Part shown: piece after piece, positions 1-10,390 of the stretch
How the letters are laid out: every line of letters starts with the position of its first letter
Numbering within the stretch: position 1 is the stretch's first letter
From: Trichopria drosophilae
Lineage: Eukaryota; Arthropoda; Insecta; Hymenoptera; Diapriidae
Direction: 5' to 3'
Assembly (NCBI GenBank): GCA_030407085.1
Contig: CM059587.1
Span: forward strand, 68,363,001 to 68,427,000
Length of the DNA: 64,000 nucleotides
Made by a program: the position numbers and the translations under genes
Notes under the pieces: generated by a model
The model's database searches: none
Told to the model about the DNA's origin: nothing
What the model saw: the letters and a program-made list of their open reading frames with translations, nothing else

Positions 1-836
1 ATACATATTAAGCCACAGGCTTCAATTTTTGTGTGAAACGTAATGTTTTTTTCTTTCAAATGTTTGTCGCAAAATTTAAGGAAATGTTAAGGAAGTCGTT
101 ACTAAAAAAATGTTATCTTACATACACACGCATACGCAGATGCACACACGCACGCACACTTTTTGTATGGCAGATTTGCCACGATGTTTTTGTGGAACGT
201 CTTCATAGTGGTGGAAACATAAACAAAAAAAAATACTTCAAAAAAGAGGGCGTCGCAGAAAGCGTTCTTTTTTCTTGTTTGCTCTTCTGCAACTAATACC
301 ACACTACTCAAACGTCCTAGCTATGGACAAATTTTCAAGAAATTATAGTTTGCGTAAAATCCAGTATTAACAACGATTCGTAAAATAAAAAGGCTACGAT
401 AGAATTAGCCATTTTAAAGCGTTTTTTATGATGTTCCCCTACTACTCTGCCGTTCCTGCCATTGGAAATTGAAACAAAAAATGTAGTATGTGTCTTGTCA
501 GTTTTAAAAACGTTTCGTGAAATAAAAACAAACGCATCGATGAAAATAGATACTACCGAACAATTTTTTCGTTTTTTTGGTTATTTTAGACCGTTCATTG
601 GTACCCCGACAAGTTCTTTTTTGTCATTTATGATGTTCATATGAGGCGTTGACGCGATTCAAAGATTTTAAACTCTTATACAACTAAGGAAAAATTAATT
701 TTAACATGAATCAATGTATGCACAAAAATCTATAAGAAAAATCCTTTTGAGAAATGATTTTTTCTTTCTAAACCAATTATCTAAAGAACTCAAAAATATA
801 CAAAACGAGTTAGGTTGTTTTTCCATCCGACGCACG
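1..836. other. Non-coding AT-rich sequence
   Basis: No recognisable gene. The piece at about 505-645 recurs in diverged form at about 56185-56330 (shared phrases such as GAAATAAAAA, TTGGTTATTTTAG and TTTTTTGTCATTTATG), so it is a dispersed repeat. A CA/CG-rich stretch near 120-160 is low-complexity. Confidence 0.6.
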
Positions 837-1245
837 TTAGGACATTTTGAAAACGTTATTTCAAAACCTAATGGCTCACTGTAGAATTGACCAAAATGGA
901 CGGGACTAGAACGAAATTGAAGATAAAGGATTGCAGAATAGAGGAAAAGTATAGAGGAATATTTATCATAATGTCTTGACCTTGAAAATCCATAAAGGAC
1001 ACCAATTTTTTATAAATCGGAAAACACTATCTCAGGATCTAGCAGACTAAAACGAACGTACTTCGGTATCCGATGGTTTTTCGGGTCGCTGATTACGAAT
1101 CTGATGTCATATTTTCAAAATTCAAAATGGCTGACCAAAATCAGAAATGTTTATTCGATTTCGATGACACTGAGTACTGGGGTTTTTTTCGGATCGCTGA
1201 TTACGAATCTGACGTCGAATTTTTTAAATTCAAAATGGCGGACCT
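837..1245 (+). repeat. Left arm of long inverted repeat
   Basis: Read forward this segment matches the reverse complement of 3555-3995 with few differences, starting TTAGGACATTTTGA and running through the GCGACC-type repeat units. The arms are about 400 bp and enclose about 2.3 kb. This could be a foldback transposon or two opposed copies of one dispersed repeat; no transposase is visible between them. Confidence 0.75.
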
Positions 1246-1480
1246 ATTATGGCTGACCAAAATCAGAAATGTTCAATCGGTTTCGATGAAACTGGGTACT
1301 GGGGGGTTTTTCAGGTCGCTGATTACAAATTTGATGTCATATTTTCAAAATTCAAAATGGCGAACCCACCATGGCTAACCAAAATGTCCAATCTCACGCA
1401 TTGCAGACGAATATCATTGCTCGTTTTTTTTATTGCTGATTTGTAATCAGATGTCAGATTTTCAAAACTCAAAATGATGG
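1073..1480 (+). repeat. Tandem copies of the dispersed GCGACC repeat
   Basis: Four successive units, each with a GTCGCTGATTACGAATCTGA-like phrase followed by TTCAAAATGGCGGAC and a TACTGGGGTTTTT phrase, spaced about 110-130 bp. Related units recur at 3560-3775, 14160-14240, 24150-24400, 25550-25830, 36480-36700, 39500-39610 and 44515-44975 in both orientations. Open frames across it are a by-product of repeat sequence, not genes. Confidence 0.75.
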
Positions 1481-1747
1481 ACCCAATATTGCCGCGCAAA
1501 ATGTGAAAACTTTGTTGCTGAAGATGAATAGTAATATCATGGGAATTTTCTTTCTCAATTAAAAGTTAATTACAGAAGTATATTTTTCTAACGGTATTTT
1601 GCCGTACTTTAATCAGTTATTGTAGTCAATGTTTATGAAATCAGGTCTGTCGTACTGTTTCCGGAAATAATTACCATCTTATTTAAAAGTCTTTTATTCA
1701 TACGGAAGTTGGAAGGAATAATAAAGTAATTGAATATTATTGAGTAG

Positions 1748-2089
1748 TTTTTTTTTTTTTTTACCCTGAACCTTCGCTCTCTCAGGGAGCTTGTCCGGAT
1801 ACAGATGAGTACCATTGCGAGAGCTGCAGGTCGTCTTAGATGGCGCCATACTCACATTTGTCGAGAATGTAGGAAACTGCAGAAACCCACATTAAGTACA
1901 GCATCGGCCACGGCTCGATTTCCGCCTGAAGACAATACCTCGAAAATGCCAAACAGACAGCGTGGTTCGTCTTACACATAGCGAACTGCTGCCTGAAAAC
2001 AATTTCGAAAAATTGCCCAGCCGGGGATCGAACTCACGACCTACGACTTCGTAGTCCAGCACACTACCGCCTGATCTACGAAGCCGATT
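1748..2089 (-). mobile_element. tRNA-derived SINE, copy A
   Basis: On the minus strand the element begins near 2089 with a tRNA-like head: an A-box-like TAGATCAGGCGG and a B box GAGTTCGATCC about 35 bases further on. It then has a roughly 200-bp body and ends in a poly(A) tail (T run at 1748-1762 on the plus strand). The same head and body recur at 28425-28781 and 53850-54107, which defines a family. RNA polymerase III transcription is expected from the A and B boxes. Confidence 0.85.
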
Positions 2090-2090
2090 G

Positions 2091-3554
2091 GTTCACTCCT
2101 TCCGATATATATAAAAAATTAATTTAAATATAGTTATTTTTAATTATTTGATATAAATTCTGATATTATTGAAGTCAGGGGCATCTCTTTTTTTGATTTT
2201 TTAAGTCTTTTTTCCAGATACATTTTCTGTATGCGTAAGTCACGGTTCAAAGAAAAAAAAACAAATAAATAAAAGGTTTTAAAAACAATTATGCAGGTAC
2301 ACGAATAATATGGAGATAATTGGAATTTTGTATGGAAATATGTTAAATGTACTATTCCGACTTTAATATTTAAAAGAAATTAAAAAACGTTAGGATGTAC
2401 CCGGATTGCAAATACTACATCAATGAGGGTACGCCCAATGGATTGTACTATTTTTCAATAATTACTTTATCTTGTGCTTAACTTATTTTATTTTTATGCT
2501 ATTAAATAATCCCTAACAATTGAGTTTAGACTCAAAACTCGTGTTGACTTACTATAATCAAAACTAAAAGTTCGAAGCCGTTATTAACCTCTATTATTAG
2601 CTACAAAATGTATATTGAATAGTGCAACTATCGAAAGTCAGAAAATTTGTGAAGAAATTTCATACATTTCAACGTAAAATTGGTGTATTCTGCACTGTAT
2701 GCGTACATTCGATAAATGCCTAGTAATAAAATTAATACTACTGAAATTGGTAGATGCCCTAGCAGTAGTAATAGCATTACAGCGCTTAATATTATTACTG
2801 TAATGGGTACATTGAAACAGACGATATTCACATTTTATAATTACTTAATATTATTCAACAATGGAAAATAATTAATACGAGAAAAGTATGATGTCTTACC
2901 TTCGGGACTAAGATTAACCGGGTGTTTCAGAATCACGGAACACGTAAGGCAGGAAACGTAGAATAGAAATAATTAGTGACGTCAAAAACAAGAACAAGAC
3001 CAAGACAAGGAGATGTTGGTCTTATTCTTGCACTTAGAATCTTGGTTTTGGTCTTGCAATGCTACCTTGGAAGAGTCTTGATAAATGACACTAAGTCGCA
3101 TCGACAAAACCGTTCCAAATTTTCACCAGATAGAAAGAAATCTAATATAATATCACAATTAGCTGGTAATAGCACAGCTAATCAAAAAGAGGTGCATTCA
3201 AAAATATGTATCAGAATGAGAATAAAATTATTTTCCATAAATATAGAAAACAAATATTAATAACGTTTAAATAAAAAATTGTTATTGCATAAATGGGTTT
3301 TAATGTTCACTCCTTCCGATATATATATATATATATAGTATAAAATATCAAAAATCCTTTAGATGAACAAAATAGATAGAATTTTTGCAACTACTTGTTA
3401 TTGCATGTTTTAATAGTTTCTTATTGTACCCGTTTACAATGTCTCATTCTTTATTTAAACAAAATGTAGTTTCTTTTTATCTTTAAGAACGCAACTTAGA
3501 TGCAATAAAAAATTACTTAAATGCAATAAAAATCGAATAACTTCGAATGTTGAA
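2091..3554. other. Non-coding interior of the inverted repeat
   Basis: No gene seen. An exact 23-bp phrase beginning GTTCACTCCTTCCGATAT occurs at 2091-2113 and again at 3305-3327, the second running into a short (TA)n. The two copies bound about 1.2 kb of AT-rich sequence. Confidence 0.55.
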
Positions 3555-3995
3555 GAATATATCGACCATACTGGATCTGCCATGTTGAATTTTGAAAATA
3601 TGACATCAAGTTCGTAATCATCGACCCTAAAAACCTCCCAGTACCCCATTTCATTGAAATAGAATAAACATTTCTGATTTTGGTCAGCCATATTGGGTCC
3701 GCCATTTTGAATTTTGAAAATATGACATCAGATTCGTAATCAGCGACCCGAAAAACCATCGGATACCGAAGTACGTTCGTTTTAGTCTGCTAGATCCTGA
3801 GATAGTGTTTTCCGATTTATAAAAAATGGGTGTTCTTTATGAATTTTCAAGGTCAAGACATTATGATAAATATTCCTCTATACTTTTCCTCTATTCTGCA
3901 ATCCTTTATCTTCAATTTCGTTCTAGTCCCGTCCATTTTGGTCCAGTCTACAGTGAGCCATTAGGTTTTGAAATAACGTTCTCAAAATGTCCTAA
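3555..3995 (-). repeat. Right arm of long inverted repeat
   Basis: Reverse complement of 837-1245, ending TCCTAA at 3990-3995. It contains two units of the dispersed GCGACC repeat on the minus strand. Confidence 0.75.
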
Positions 3996-5040
3996 CTAAT
4001 AAAATCTCCAGAATATCCCTAGAATGTTACAAACGTTACAATTGAAATATTGCAATTGTAACATCTCCAGAATATGCTGAAAATGTCTCAAACAAAATGT
4101 TGCAAATGAGATATTCTGATAACATTTCATTTGAAATATTTTATATATATGATTTTCAGAATATCCTAGCGATGTGTTATTCGAAATGTCTAACAACATT
4201 TCAAACTTGATGTCGCCCGAATGTTGCTCAGAAAATATTGCAGAACATTGCAGATGAGACATTCTGAGAATATTTTATTCGAGATATTATATTAGTATTA
4301 TATGTATTATTGCTATATGTATTATTATTATTAGAATATTCTGGAGATGTCTTATTTGAAATGTCTCACCATATCTCAAATTTAACATCGCTAAAATGTT
4401 TTGCGAGAATCGTTGCAGAACATTGCAGATGAGACTTTCTGGAAATATTACATCTCAGGCATTCTATACATATGGTTCTTTGAATATTCTGGAGATACCT
4501 CGCCTGAAATGTCTCACCATAATCAATATGCGGTCTACGTTTTAGTATAAGTTACTAATGTTAACACGGTAATATAATATATATTCGAGCGTAGCGTAGT
4601 GGTTAAGACGTCAGATTAGTAAACGGAAGACCCGGGTTCGATTCTCGGTCGGGGTAAATTATTTTCAGCTTTCGCTATAAGCGAAGTTGTAAAACTATAT
4701 TCGTAATGACATATGTAATGACACGTACATAATAATAAAAATCAAATTAAATATCTATAATAATTAGTTTTATTTTTTAAGCTTTCTTTATGATCGAAAT
4801 GTCTTCAGAATATCAAAAGAATATCTGTAGAACATCTCCAGAATGTATATGTTGTATTCCAGAATAACCTCAGAACGTCTCTACAATGTCTCTAGAATAT
4901 TGCAGATGTCACCAGAATATCAAAAAAGCGGACATAAGACGTTCTGGGAATGTCTCTAAAATGTCCCTGAGAACATCTCCAGAATATTAATGTCTCAAAA
5001 GTAATATTCTGGAAATGTCATCGGGATATTTCTCTTCTAT
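3996..5040. repeat. Degenerate AGAATGTCTC / GGAGATGT repeat field
   Basis: Short phrases such as CTCCAGAATAT, AGAATGTCTC, GAGACATTCTGAGAATAT and CATTGCAGATGAGAC recur dozens of times in both orientations over about 1 kb, interrupted by a tRNA-like segment at 4583-4660. The phrase is close to self-complementary (CATCTCCAGAATAT against ATATTCTGGAGATG). No coding potential is credible. Confidence 0.7.
4583..4660 (+). repeat. tRNA-like SINE head
   Basis: A-box-like TAGCGTAGTGGTTAAGAC is followed 35 bases on by a B box GGGTTCGATTCTC. The ends do not pair as a convincing acceptor stem, so I read it as a SINE promoter or decayed tRNA relic, not a functional tRNA gene. It interrupts the surrounding AGAATGTCTC repeat field. 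Confidence 0.6.
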
Positions 5041-5042
5041 GT

Positions 5043-5300
5043 GGGTTGTCCGTTCGATCATTTCGACATTCTAACATTTGACTTTCGAACATTTAGACGT
5101 TCGAACATTTGGATTCGAACGTTTGGACGTTCGGTCATTTCGACATTCTAACATTTGACTTTCGATCATTCGGGCATTCGAACATTTATACGTTCGAACA
5201 TTTGGATTGGAACATTTGGACGTTCGGTCATTTCGACATTCGAGCATTTGACTTTCGATCATTCGGGCGTTGGAACATTTTTTCATTCGAACAAATGTGA
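5043..5300. repeat. 15-bp minisatellite (TTCGAACATTTG type)
   Basis: About 17 tandem units of a 15-bp motif, roughly ACNTTCGAACATTTG, with a higher-order pattern of several units. Because 15 is divisible by three, frames stay open across it and spurious peptides appear on both strands. The same minisatellite is present at 60296-60480. Confidence 0.85.
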
Positions 5301-5765
5301 TACATCCAATTTGTTGAGAATTTAATTCTGAACAAAATTTATACAACATATTTTTAGCGTACGACTCATCTAAAGCGAGATATTTTAAAAAAATGATAAA
5401 CAGATGTTTTTCAACATGGCGGCGCGACGGTAGCTCCATTTATCCCGCAAACTTAAATTTAGATTCAGTTATCGACCTTCTACAGGAAAATGAAAAAAAA
5501 ATGGACAGGGTGATTTTTTGGAAGGTTAGTGCCTTTTTCCGACGATTTGACTAGACTATTTGTATGTAGAATTCGAACCTGTCATCGTTTGGCCAGAGAA
5601 CAGTTGAATGTCCTGATATGAATGAATACTCCACTCATTCATACATTCTAAAGATGTCTCACGTACATACAATCTTTGTCGCTTAATTACGCGCTTCATA
5701 TAATGCATGCATTATATCCAAAAATGCGTCAGGACTTTTCGTTTCAGTTTTGCGTGTTGAACTGC

Positions 5766-6529
5766 AATGGGGTTCACCGGTAAAATTTTTTTATTATTTT
5801 TTATTGTTTTAAATAATAATTTAGGTAATAAATAATACAAATAAAATCGAAAAAAAATTAATTTATTAATTTGGATATTTTAGTTGCCAATTAAAAACTT
5901 CCGTTTGTCCGCGCGCCAGTTTCATTTGACGTCACTATGCGGGTTCGGCTGTCAACCAATCCCGTTCGAATATTCTACATTGCATTGATGTCAAGTTTAA
6001 CCTCAAAAGTTTACTCCGAAATTTTTAAAATGGAACCAGCAAACTTGTACTATGGAAAAAAGGGTTGTAAGTCCTGCTATTTTACAAATAGGTTCAATAT
6101 ACACGCGGCGAAAAACAGTAACGTCACGACGATTCGTCCAAAGGTGCATCCTTGTAGCTGATAAATGTTACCTATATATGTATACATAGATTTTAAAACT
6201 ATTTTTGCAATTAAGAAAACGCAAATAACGGCATAGTAAAGTGTATGGGTCTTATATCCCTTTTTTCCATAATAAAAACTCAAACTATTGAGGTTAAACA
6301 TGACATAAATGCACAGCAGAATATGCGAACGGGATTGGTTGACAGCCGAACCCGCATAGTGACGTGACACGAAACTGGCGCGCGTTCAAACGGAAGAGTT
6401 TTTTGGCAAATAAAATACCCAAATTAATGAATTAATTGTTTTTTTAGTTTTTATTTGCGTTATTTATGACCTAAATTATTATTTAAAACAATAAAAAACA
6501 ATAAAAAAATTTTACCGCTGAACCCCATT
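5766..6529. mobile_element. Foldback-type MITE
   Basis: The arm 5766-6072 is the reverse complement of 6246-6529 with moderate divergence. Shared landmarks are GGGGTTCA next to GGTAAAATTTTT, GCGCGCCAGTTTC, GTCACTATGCGGGTTCGG and ATGGAAAAAAGGG. Outside the right arm the sequence reads CACCCTGTATA, a common end of Tc1/mariner-type elements, but the left arm has no matching end. Confidence 0.75.
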
Positions 6530-6559
6530 ATTATCCACGGTCACACGAACACCCTGTAT

Positions 6560-7499
6560 ACATTATGTTTTCAATTTATATTTTATTTTCCCTCAGATAT
6601 TATATGTACTATACTTCACAATATATTATGAAACACTACCTCTGTAATTATACTGTAATCGCGTGATTTTTAATGAATCTCAATAGATTTGAATTGGTTT
6701 TCTTAATCACTAAATATCAATAGAAATCTATTCAATAGAACTGTAGCCAACGATTTTCTATTGTTTTAAAATCATTGATTTCTGTACGTACATGCTTATC
6801 ATATTATTGAAATTCATTCAATTTTATTGGCTCTCGCATTTTTTAATGATTTTGTATTAATAAAAGATTGTACATTTTATATATTAATTTTTCTAATTAT
6901 TTATTATTACATTATGGTGCATCTTGTCCCATAAGAAGGCAATATTATTGCTAACACTTAAATTGTAGTAATTTGCTAGTACCATATAGTGTTTTTCAAA
7001 GTGTAAATCTGGTAGAATACCTGAAAACGTTGGAATAATTTATATTTATTCATTAAAATCTTGTAGAGTAGATTAGACTATCTTAACGGGGTACCATTAA
7101 GTAGTAATCAAAGCTAAAAAAAGTAAATTAAAAAGTTCTGACTCATTTTTTTATAATTCGGGCTTCATAAAGACAATTCTAATCATTGTTTACTATCTTC
7201 TAAGGGGCCATTCAAGTATTACGTCAGCAAATTTTTCATCAAATTTGACCCCCCCCTCCCCCATGTCAGCATATGTCAGAATTCTTCACCCCCCCCCCCC
7301 CCCAATTTACGTCAGCTTCTACTGTTCCACCCCCCCCCAGCCATTATTATTTCATTATATTAATACTACTGCTATAATAATTTTTCTAATATTTTATTTA
7401 TAAAATTTATTCTTAAGATTACATCACATTAGTTTTATATCACATTTCTTTTATATTGTAAGATAATCTGCTGATAACTATTATTTAAAGACATTTATA
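6560..7499. other. Non-coding, with homopolymer C tracts
   Basis: AT-rich and without a gene. At 7202-7340 a phrase GGGGCCATTCAAGTATTACG leads into several C runs of 7-16 bases; this looks like one end of a degenerate transposon. Confidence 0.5.
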
Positions 7500-7646
7500 T
7501 TAGGAACTCGGTTCATGTGACCAGGGACTCGTGAGCCATTCATTACGTTTGTCGATAACTTGATGAGGTTCTTCTCGACTAAGATCAGTATTTTCTTCGA
7601 GCACATCCACTTCCCCCTCTGAAAGCCACTTTGCAACTTCGTGCAC
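7500..7646 (-). pseudogene. Coding-like segment of unknown origin
   Basis: Read on the minus strand from 7646 to a TAA at 7502-7500, this gives 48 codons with protein-like composition (acidic and charged, with VAKWLSEGEVDVLEEN and RNEWLTSPW). A TAG lies just upstream (7656-7658), preceded by CAACTAG, which could be a splice acceptor. I do not recognise the family. It may be the last exon of a decayed gene or transposase. Confidence is low because the piece is short and isolated. Confidence 0.3.
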
Positions 7647-7735
7647 AGAAATCTAGTTGAATTTGTATGGTTCACGATCGAATCAAAACCTTCATTCGGT
7701 CATGAATCATACAAATTCAACTAGATTTCTGTGCA
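7642..7735. repeat. Perfect 28-bp hairpin
   Basis: The arm 7642-7669 (TGCACAGAAATC...) is the exact reverse complement of 7708-7735, with a loop of 38 bases. The inner end of the coding-like segment at 7500-7646 lies in the left arm. Confidence 0.85.
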
Positions 7736-8370
7736 TTTTAAAGTTTTGACCGGCCTAGCGACAACACGAATTAACGCAATTGTATAAAGTAGGAAGTTAT
7801 GTTAAAAACCGTAAATTAAAAATAAGTGAATCAATTATTTAAGATTCAGGCGCTGTAAGGACAATTCTAATTACATACGAACTCCTAAAAAATACCAAAT
7901 AAATTGATTGTCAATTGACCAAGTCTTTTTGAAAATAAAGAAAAATCATTTATTTCCGAAAATTCTCGGGGTATTCAAGTAATGTCTTTTGTAGTTTTTA
8001 TGAGATCGTATATAGGGGTGGCGGGGGTTGTACCGCTCAGTAGGTAATTCCGCTCACTCATATTTCTCAATCTCCCGTTAAGTTAAAATGATTTTTTATA
8101 TTTTTTTATTAAAGAACTTTACTTCAAAATCTAATTTCAACAAAAAATTTACATTGTTTATTGCTAAAAGTTGATTAAAATAAATTTGGAAAGTTTTGTA
8201 ACGTAGTTGACATAAATACGATAAGAATTGGTCTTTACAATATACGGTTTTCCATCTTTTTACTAGTACCCAATAGGAAACAATATGAAAAAATAGGCTC
8301 GTAGTACTGTTAATTATCAAATGATATTTGGTAAACTTCTAAAAACAACATTGATTTATAATTATTGATA
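7736..8370. other. Non-coding sequence upstream of LINE insertion
   Basis: AT-rich, no gene recognised. A phrase at 7845-7900 (AGGACAATTCTAAT) repeats one at 7165-7185 in the same orientation. Confidence 0.5.
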
Positions 8371-8385
8371 AAATTACATCTACAT
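8371..8385 (+). repeat. LINE target-site duplication, 3' side
   Basis: AAATTACATCTACAT here is identical to 13421-13435. The two copies flank the non-LTR element exactly and fix its limits. Confidence 0.93.
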
Positions 8386-8405
8386 TTATTTATTTATTTA
8401 TTTAT
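8386..8405 (-). repeat. 3' tail of the LINE, (TAAA)n
   Basis: On the plus strand five TTTA units directly adjoin the target-site duplication. This is a simple-repeat 3' tail of the kind left by target-primed reverse transcription. Confidence 0.85.
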
Positions 8406-8514
8406 TATGCATTCACAATTAAGTATTACATAGTTGACTTCCTTTTACATTATTTCACTTACATTTATCTTACATACTAGATACCTCATTCATCACTTTC
8501 CATCCTTCTCCCTC

Positions 8515-8552
8515 TCACACTTCACTCTCCTTCTCTCTCTCTTCACTCTCCT

Positions 8553-8614
<62 letters not shown>

Positions 8615-9465
8615 CTATTCTCTTTCACTTTCTGTACTTGCGTCATCCATACATATCCTCTCCCATCTCCGTTCAACACATCAATCCTTCGCTCCGACCC
8701 CACCTCCTTATTCATACATTCTTTAACATGCTGTAGTGTTTCATTTTCTACACTACATATTCTACACCTTCTTTCTTCTTCCTTTAACCAGTACATATTA
8801 CCTTTTAACTCATTTCCACATCTCCATCTGGCAACCATTTGTATTTTCTTTCCATCCCCTCTACCTTTATAGTTCGTCATGTATTTTGGAATTCCGACCA
8901 CTTTTTCGTATCCGTCACACGATTTGGACCCTCTCACTTTTTCTCCTCTCTCCTGCTCATCCACTTCTTTGTCCGTATACCTTAATCTTTCCCATTTAGA
9001 ATCTCCTTCCTCTCTTATCGCCTCCTCACTTCTTCCACATCTCCACAAATATTTTCTCCTTTCTATACTTTCCTTTGCCCATTCCTTTTCTGGTCTGTCT
9101 ATCTCATCCATCCTCTTCTCTTCTACGCACATTTTTGCAATGTCCCCCATTTCTCCCTTCTCCATCCTCTCTTCAAACTGTCCTGCTCTCCTCCCCGTAT
9201 CGACTCTGATTTTTTCTCTTTTCATTTCTTCTCTAACAATATAACCGGCCGTATTTTTATTTAACCCCAGTATCCATCGTCCGTATTTCTCTTGTAACTG
9301 TTCTATTTTTTCCCTTTCTCTATAACCCCAAATTTCCACTCCGTACATCATTATTCCCTTAACAATACTATCAAATAATTTCCATCTCCACTTTAAATCT
9401 TCTTTGAATTTTCTCTCCCCATACCCCCACACCCATCCCATTGCAATTCTTGCTTTCCTTACCAT
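8515..9465 (-). pseudogene. LINE ORF2, C-terminal segment
   Basis: Third reading-frame segment of ORF2, about 316 codons. It begins where the reverse-transcriptase frame breaks: loss of one A in the run near 9465 shifts the frame. The segment carries the post-RT thumb region and, near residues 235-252, a Cys-Cys-His-Cys cluster (RCRICSVENETLQHVKEC) of the kind found at the C-terminus of many APE-type LINEs. Beyond it the frame crosses the (CT)n microsatellite, coding about ten Arg-Glu pairs before the stop. That last part is probably a replication or slippage addition to a normally shorter protein. Confidence 0.85.
8555..8608. repeat. (CT)n microsatellite
   Basis: Nearly pure CT dinucleotide run of about 27 units, inside the 3' end of LINE ORF2, where it encodes an Arg-Glu repeat on the minus strand. 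Confidence 0.95.
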
Positions 9466-10390
9466 TCTTTAACATGTTCCTCGTCATCGTTATTGCTTTT
9501 CATAATGTACCCTACATAACTAATTCTTTTTACTTCTTCTATCTTTTCATTTCCCCACCACCAGTTTCTTTTTTTCCCTCTTCCTCCATCCTTTTTGAAA
9601 ACTATCACTTTTGTTTTCTCCGCGCTTAATTCCAATTTCTTTTCTCTCAGGTATTTTTTCAATCCCAAAATTATCCCTCTCAGTCCTTCTTCATTTTCCG
9701 CCACCACTACTATATCGTCTGCGTATTCTAATGACCAAATTTTCTCTTTTCCAACTTTTACCCCTCCTGGCCCTTTTCTTAACCTATCTCCTATGTCTGC
9801 GATGTAAATATTAAACAGCGTTGGACTTAGTGGGCATCCTTGTCTTACTCCCGTTGTTACCCTAAATTCTTTTGTTTCCTTGTTCCCTACTTTCACTCTA
9901 CATCTCGTTTCCTCATATATCTCTTTGACCCTATCTACTAGTTCCTCCGATATTCCTCTTTTTTCCATCATCTCCCATAATACGTCTCTGTCTAATTTAT
10001 CAAATGCCGCTTTTAGATCTACAAACATTGCCCATATCTTTCTATTCTGACCTAATCGTCTGGAGATGATATGTTTCAGAATTTTTATATTCTGAATGGT
10101 CCCCCTTTTTTGTCTAAATCCTGCCTGAGTCTTACTCCACCCCTCCTTTCCATCCAGCTCCTGTACTATCCTTTTATTAAGTATACTCGCATACATTTTG
10201 TAAGCCGTACTCGTTAAGGTTACCCCTCTGTAATTATTTACCACATTTCTTTCCCCTTTCTTCCAAATCGGTACCACTGTTCCAATCCTCCAATCTTCTG
10301 GAAAACCCTCCCCTCTCCACACTTTTTTCAAGACCTCCGCCACTTTCTTCCATACCTTTCCGCCCCCGGCTATCCATGCTTCATTCTTTA
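9459..10390 (-). pseudogene. LINE ORF2, reverse transcriptase segment
   Basis: Second frame of ORF2, about 310 codons. It shows reverse-transcriptase motifs in order: the finger region ending NNYRGVTLTSTAYKM, motif A FVDLKAAFDK, motif B GVRQGCPLSPTLFNIYI, motif C with the catalytic YADD in LEYADDIVVVA, and motif D KTKVIVF. This enzyme copies the element RNA at the nicked chromosomal target. The frame joins the endonuclease segment through a single-base loss near 10391 (a Gly codon missing one base, after which reading one base earlier restores continuity). It runs to a TAA at 9461-9459 created by the second single-base loss. The catalytic residues are intact. Confidence 0.92.

Noticed and set aside
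4583..4660. Functional tRNA gene
   Set aside because: A and B boxes are good, but the acceptor stem does not pair and the sequence sits in a repeat field.
8736..9244. Plus-strand frames opposite LINE ORF2, rich in Leu, Ser and Phe
   Set aside because: Antisense shadows of the Lys/Glu-rich coding strand.
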